DNA of 64,000 nucleotides, taken from positions 124,001 to 188,000 of the forward strand of contig NW_026732318.1 of NCBI RefSeq assembly GCF_028476545.1. The letters are read 5' to 3'. The notes beneath the pieces are model-generated. The model was not told where the DNA came from. It made no database searches and worked only from the letters and a program-made list of their open reading frames with translations. A program made the translations under genes and the position numbers. Below, piece by piece: positions 58,701 to 64,000 of this stretch; within the stretch, counting starts at the first letter, position 1, and every line of letters starts with the position of its first letter. The stretch is from Physella acuta (Eukaryota > Mollusca > Gastropoda > Physidae).

Positions 58701-59715
58701 ACATGTATACACATCTGGAACGAAGCACATATATACAGGAATACCAGGCCACATAAACAAAACATCGGCTGGGCCTATAAGCGAGCCTTTGCGGCCAGCA
58801 TTAAGGCTGCCACCATCCGAGGCCTAGAACATAGTATCTAGCCCCAGATATGTTTCTGAGAGAGAGAGAGACCTCACCATAGCCACCATTCCTCATATAT
58901 TGGCTAGTCTCGCCCTCCCTTTGTATTTCCCTAGAGTCATTGAATCCGAGTCGGGCTCCGTACCATCCCTCGACGTTCGAGATAACGCAAATCACTAAGT
59001 GCTCCTGCGTTTCACACCCGATAATTGACCGCTATAGATCTACACATTGTCTCCGGTTAACGATCATGTCATACACCGCTCGAGCTAACGAACGGTCATA
59101 CGGCACTCCCGCAGCGCCTTACACCTGACCACTACAGGTCCCTACGCTGCTCGCCTCTAACTTTCCGGCCCAGGCGATAATAATCCCTTTTGGTCAGCGG
59201 AATCGTTTCTGACGTCCACCTGCAGATCATGAGTCATGATCATTGTCCTTTAGACATAAATTACCGCGGGTGTCTTTCCATCATTACGTGTCACTCATGC
59301 ACCTGCATAGAGCCCGTAGCCCTTAACGACAAGAGCGAGCCGATAACATATAAAATAAATTCTAGATTTCCCCGGGCCTGCTCATCCCCAATAACTTAGA
59401 TTAACCCCTTGGGTTTCTGTAACTAGTCCTAGTCACTTTAGCCCCTTTAATAAGCACCCAAGTTACTATTACATTTTAGGATAAACAGTATACCATCCCA
59501 CATACATAACAGAACTGAGCACATACATTAACGCTGAAAAAAATGTAAATACCGTTTATTCCAAAGACCAGTAACTGTTCTCGAAATGTTTAAAGTATAA
59601 ATTATAGGCGTTTGATTGCATAACAATCGCTACAAAACAATTGCACCAAGTTTTTTTTTTTTTTGGACTGCTGCAACATTTAAGTTGGGTGGTCTAGGTG
59701 ACTTGTATTTACACA

Positions 59716-59976
<261 letters not shown>

Positions 59977-60257
59977 TTTATACATGATCAATAAATAATG
60001 ATGCTGCACTTGAAAATATAGTTATGCATTTTTTATCCATTGTGACGTTAATTCTTACCATGTAGACACATTCCCGGTGATCTAATCCCCGCTGTGTAAA
60101 AACCATCTGTGCTAAAAGCCGCGACAAGTAGGCCTACAAAGCACCTTTGATGAGAGCACAATTAATGGAAAAAGCACCGCTTACAACAACAGAGTATATA
60201 ATATATTAATTTAAAGAAAACGTCTTTTTGCGTTTAAAAAATAGCAATTGAAAAAAA

Positions 60258-61256
60258 TTACTTACAACAAAATATTGTGTTATAAGATTTACGAAATTTA
60301 GGACTCATTGTAACATAAATAACAAAATTTATGGATGCATTAAGTTGATAGATACTTCTAAATAAAATATCTATAATAGTTAAAACGTTGTAAGAAAGTA
60401 CGTTATTGTTTTCAAATTGAATATAATAGTTGATGAAGTTGGTTGGGATTAAAACTAATACAATGACACACAAACATATTGTCAGTGTTATTTTTATGTT
60501 CTTGACGTCTTTAATTCGTTTGGATTGTGTAGAAATGTTCTTGCTACTCTTGGCTGAAGACGTAAGTTTAACAAGTATCGATACTGTGGAGATCAGTATC
60601 ACACCAGTGGGGAAAATGACAGCAAATGTCCCGATGATCCCAGTGTTGTATATGTTGTACTCGTAACGACGATACTTTAGGAAGTCTCCGTAGTCTAGTA
60701 CTGGAATCGTTCGGTTAAATGTTTCGTCAAACACCCAGACCACGGTATACATAAACGATCTGGGCACATACATTAGCCCTGAGAAAATGTAAACACCGAC
60801 CACGATACATTTAATACGCAACGTTGTAAGTAATCTCGAGGCGGCAAAAGGAAACACCACAGCTATCATCCTCTCTACAGCTATTACAGTAGCCATTTGA
60901 ACACTCATACACACAGCATACTGATTCCATCCGAAGAAGTACGAAACAAAATATGAGTTCACATAGCAAAATACAATCACATCCAATTTGCGGACTATAT
61001 CAATTAATTGATACCAAAACTGTGTTAGTGAAAAGAAAAGATCTGCAGCTGCCAAGCCTGTTAAAATAACGTTGGTTGTATCATTGTATCCAATGTAAAC
61101 GAGAATGACAATGGTAAGGCTGTTTCCTAGTACACCAACCAAACACACACATGGAATAATAAAACAGTTAAATATCACGCCAATGTACAAGAAGACCTCA
61201 TCAGAACCATCCTGCCTTGACTTTGTTACTGCTATTGTATTGTTCATGTTCTCCAT
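60258..61256 (-). CDS. rhodopsin-like (class A) GPCR, single exon
   Basis: A complete 332-residue receptor without introns. Seven hydrophobic segments are visible at roughly residues 23-53, 60-83, 99-127, 148-168, 203-229, 255-278 and 289-315. Landmarks are GN at 44-45 in TM1, LAAAD at 68-72 in TM2, ERM (for E/DRY) at 128-130, a basic third loop with KSSKN and KRIKD before TM6, and NASINFVIY (variant of the NPxxY region) at 306-314. N-linked sites lie near the start, and CC near the C-terminus may be lipidated. The first Met is used, giving a normal short N-terminus. Intronless class A receptors of this kind are abundant in gastropods as peptide-receptor-like or chemosensory receptors. The ligand cannot be told from sequence. 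Confidence 0.9.
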   Translation of the reverse strand: MENMNNTIAVTKSRQDGSDEVFLYIGVIFNCFIIPCVCLVGVLGNSLTIVILVYIGYNDTTNVILTGLAAADLFFSLTQFWYQLIDIVRKLDVIVFCYVNSYFVSYFFGWNQYAVCMSVQMATVIAVERMIAVVFPFAASRLLTTLRIKCIVVGVYIFSGLMYVPRSFMYTVVWVFDETFNRTIPVLDYGDFLKYRRYEYNIYNTGIIGTFAVIFPTGVILISTVSILVKLTSSAKSSKNISTQSKRIKDVKNIKITLTICLCVIVLVLIPTNFINYYIQFENNNVLSYNVLTIIDILFRSIYQLNASINFVIYVTMSPKFRKSYNTIFCCK

Positions 61257-61404
61257 TTTTTTGTAACAGGTTTCTCAAACTATAAGCTGAACTGAAAAGT
61301 TATGTATAAAATAATTATTTAAATATAATTTGTTTTACTGTTTAGAGATATTAATAAGGTTCTTCTACTGACATACAGATCATATAAAAAAAAAAATCCC
61401 AAAC

Positions 61405-61520
61405 ATAAGGTACCAATCGAAGATGAATGAGATTATGGACATCTAACAGTCAAAGGTCCGAACCGAGATCCGAACTCAAGACCTTCATGCTGGCAGACAA
61501 ACACTTTATCATTTGAATAT
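61405..61520 (-). repeat. tRNA-derived SINE-like sequence
   Basis: On minus, ATGATAAAGTGTTTGTCTGC, then CAGCATGAAGG and GAGTTCGGATCTC follow the A box, anticodon-arm and B box layout of tRNA-like SINE heads. It lies about 150 bases upstream of the GPCR start. Confidence 0.5.
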
Positions 61521-63089
61521 AAATCATATTAAAATAAGCTTAATATGAATCTTAAAAGAATTTTTTTTCGAGCAGAAACAAAACTGATTGTTGTTTAAAA
61601 AATTTTTTATTAGATCTAGAATAGATTACATTTTTTTTCTTTTTACAATTAATTATTTATGGGGAAATTTTTAGGAAATTGTAAATTATTTTTATACTTT
61701 TTTGTCTTAGGTTATGTAAAAATAACTGAACACTGAATGATCTGTTAAAAAAAGTCAGTGCAATAAAAAGTGGAGTGCTTATAACTAGTATTGTCTTCAT
61801 CGAGGTTAGAATAAAAGCCTGCCAAGAGCAATGTCTTTAAATGGAGTGTTAGAAACTTGATACATTAGTATTTAAGTGGATGGGAAAAGTGCTAGTTACA
61901 GCATGACTCATCGTAAACAAAGAAATACTTAAACGACAGGAAAGGAAAAGTAATTATAGAATGCAGATGAAACTAGGAAGTAATGTCAGAAAAAAAAGCC
62001 ATATTGATGTTCATGGCTTTTGTTTTTTATAATAACTGGGTTATTTTAGTTATTTTACGCATGTGACAATTAGTTTACCTATAATTTAATTGATTTCATG
62101 TTAATATAAGATTTCCGCCGTAGTGTTTCTAATTATTAGTATGAAACACACAGAATAACCCTACATTATCTAAACTATCATTTCACGATTATTTCTACAC
62201 ATTAGAAAAATGAAAATGATATTGGGGATAAACATGAAAAATTGTTAATCAGAATCGTGGTAACTTATACGTTTCTTTGTTAATCAGTTCCTAGTCTAGT
62301 ATTGTTTTAAAGGGTGACTCATTTTCGTTGATACCATATCCTAAAACATATTACAATAACAAAAAAAATTAAGGTTAAGCAGATTTGCATTTTATAAACT
62401 CAGAACGTCAAATATACTCGAATAAATGCAGGTATATAAGCTACGATTATGTTAAGTGTAGTTCAACATTTTGAAATTTTAAAAAGAAGAAAGCTTGTTT
62501 AGGAACAAACTGTCAGCAATGACCTGAAAAATTTAGAAATCGCTGTCTATCTTTCCGCGCACTAAAGAGTATACGGAATACACTGGTACCAGTTATGTGT
62601 GTGTGTATCAGCGATCACATGGCGACTCTAAATAGCTGAAGAGAGAATGATGGCTGTTCGTTTTCTTTTCTATGAATTTTATAATTGTTAATATTAATAC
62701 AGTCAATGTTTTATTATCAAATACCATTTTCTTTTGTTTAAGTTTTAATCTGTTGATAAAATTGACCTCTAGGTAAAGCTTCTGTCCTAGATTTAATTTA
62801 CATTGAACACATCGACTTCTTCAGATCGGTTTTATTATGGACATTTTAAAAGATTTGCTCAAATTTCAGTTATAAATTTTAATGCACTTATCATGCTCCA
62901 TGTCAGCCTTACCACAATAACAACAACAAAAAAACTAACCGGATCCGATTCAAATTTAGTGATAAATTAAGCGTTTTAATTCAAATGTGGATTAGGAATA
63001 AACATTAAATCTGTTTTAACCAACAGACAGACACACATAAACACACACATTTATATATGGACAATACATATATATAAGAAGGCCTATAT
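61521..63089. other. AT-rich intergenic stretch
   Basis: No exon-like segment or repeat boundary was found on either strand. Confidence 0.5.
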
Positions 63090-63905
63090 ATGGTCCTAGG
63101 TGCTTTGACCACAGGTGCTTTGACCATAGGGGGTTTGACAACAGCGGAGCTTTGACCACAGATGGGATTTGACCATAGGGGGTTTGACCATATGGACTTT
63201 GACCACAACGGGGCTTTGACTACAGAGGGGGTTAACCATAATATATAGATTTTAAAATATAAATTATAAACTGTTTTTTGATTGAAATTTATGATACAAT
63301 TAATACGATTTTATACATGTTTCCTGAGAGTACGTTAATAGAAATTCACATATATAAAAAAAAGTCAAGAACGATATTTTAGTCTCCACATAAAGGCTAG
63401 TGCTAGGCCTCATAGATTCATTTTAAATATAAATGGAACACACATAATGCGACATATAATAATTTTCACAAATAAAAAATGTAGATGTATTTGAAAATAC
63501 ATAGCATATATAAAGGATAAAAAATGATAAAAAACATGCCAACAATATAGTCAAAGAAGTAATTGGCCTACTTAAAATGGTTAACTAAATGACAGATGTG
63601 ATATAGCACGTAAATATGTCAGTACATCTGTTTGACCATATGTCTGGACAGCACGTTGTACTTTTTCGTGCAGCATCTTGTATCGCTTCTCAGCTGGGTA
63701 GTTCGCCCCTGCGACACCTTGCAAGAAAGTTGTCTATGTGTACAAAACACCTGTGATCAAAGCCGGACATAGCGCTTGCGCTCAAACACCTGTTGACAAT
63801 CCGCCTGTGATCAAAGACCCTCTGCTGAAAAAACATCTGTGGTCAAACCCCCTATGGTCAAACCCGTTATGATCAAAGCACCTGTGGTCAAAGGTCCGCG
63901 CACCC
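63090..63905. mobile_element. foldback-type element with iterated inverted arms
   Basis: The left arm (about 63090-63235) is built of short units such as GCTTTGACCACAGGT and GGGGGTTTGACCATAG. The right arm (about 63735-63905) has the same units as reverse complements (ACCTGTGGTCAAAG, CCCCCTATGGTCAAAC). The middle, about 500 bases, is unrelated AT-rich sequence without coding capacity. Arms of tandem subrepeats in inverted order are the mark of foldback elements. ATATAT tracts border both ends. Confidence 0.7.
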
Positions 63906-64000
63906 TATATATATATGCTTATAATCTAATGAGAATCTTATAAGAAAAATTATCATAAGTCAATGGATATAGATGTTATAATACAGCCTACAAAATAATT

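Larger units (their letters stand above)
57687..59511. other. unidentified ~1.8-kb block with internal tandem repeats
   Basis: The right part is GC-richer and CpG-containing. It starts TGTTAGGGAGG and ends near CATACATAACA, which could be LTR-type ends, but no exact target duplication was found. It has two internal repeat sets: about three 61-67-bp units around 58201-58394 (TAGTCCTAAC, GCACTGCTATGTAATC), and two 101-bp units around 58500-58690 (GGCCACAAAGATAATGG, GAACATATCTACACGGCA). No coding region is convincing. It may be a long solo LTR or another non-coding mobile element. Confidence 0.4.

Noticed and set aside
58382-58827. Open frames on both strands with repeated peptide motifs
   Set aside because: They follow the 101-bp tandem repeat and are open on both strands for that reason.
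59190-59399. Plus open frame in the GC-richer block
   Set aside because: No domain, no splice context and stop-free only by composition.

Overview
The window looks like nuclear DNA of a mollusc, most likely a gastropod. It is AT-rich and intron-rich, with long tandem arrays, many short inverted-repeat transposons, tRNA-derived SINE heads and LTR retrotransposons. The host genes point the same way: a C-type lectin with an antistasin-like tail, a secreted multi-Ig protein and an intronless rhodopsin-like GPCR. This assignment rests on gene and repeat style only; no species marker was found.

Layout. 1-408: 17-bp minisatellite. 521-14478: a 14-kb array of 37- and 32-bp units with internal segmental duplications. 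14526-14752: 19-bp minisatellite. 15010-15626 (minus): C-type lectin exon with an antistasin-like C-terminus. 16516-16649 (minus): orphan antistasin-like terminal exon. 16770-21897: repeats, including two inverted copies of a Helentron-like (HINE/pearl-like) element surrounding two inverted copies of a GC-rich MITE. 22180-28428: two (CCTAA)n arrays bracketing a broken LTR retrotransposon (22767-26373, minus). 29641-54371 (plus): one gene of about 24.7 kb, reconstructed by eye as a signal peptide, 13 Ig-like domains and a Cys-rich tail with two alternative last exons. Its roughly 10.8-kb second intron holds a nested stack: DNA transposon, then a solo LTR inside it, then a young LTR retrotransposon inside that. 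54783-56850: non-autonomous hAT element. 57687-59511: unexplained GC-richer block. 60258-61256 (minus): intronless GPCR. 63090-63905: foldback element with iterated inverted arms.

How the genes may relate. The lectin exon, the orphan exon at 16516 and the alternative last exon of the Ig gene all end in a short antistasin-like Cys motif. The last two also share intron phase, a V-K-R start and the end of the preceding intron. Every boundary between Ig domains in the large gene is phase 1, so any domain could be skipped or duplicated without a frame change. This suggests a locus of secreted, modular, possibly immune or adhesive proteins that share an exchangeable C-terminal exon. That reading is inference; the exon coordinates and phases are read directly from the sequence.
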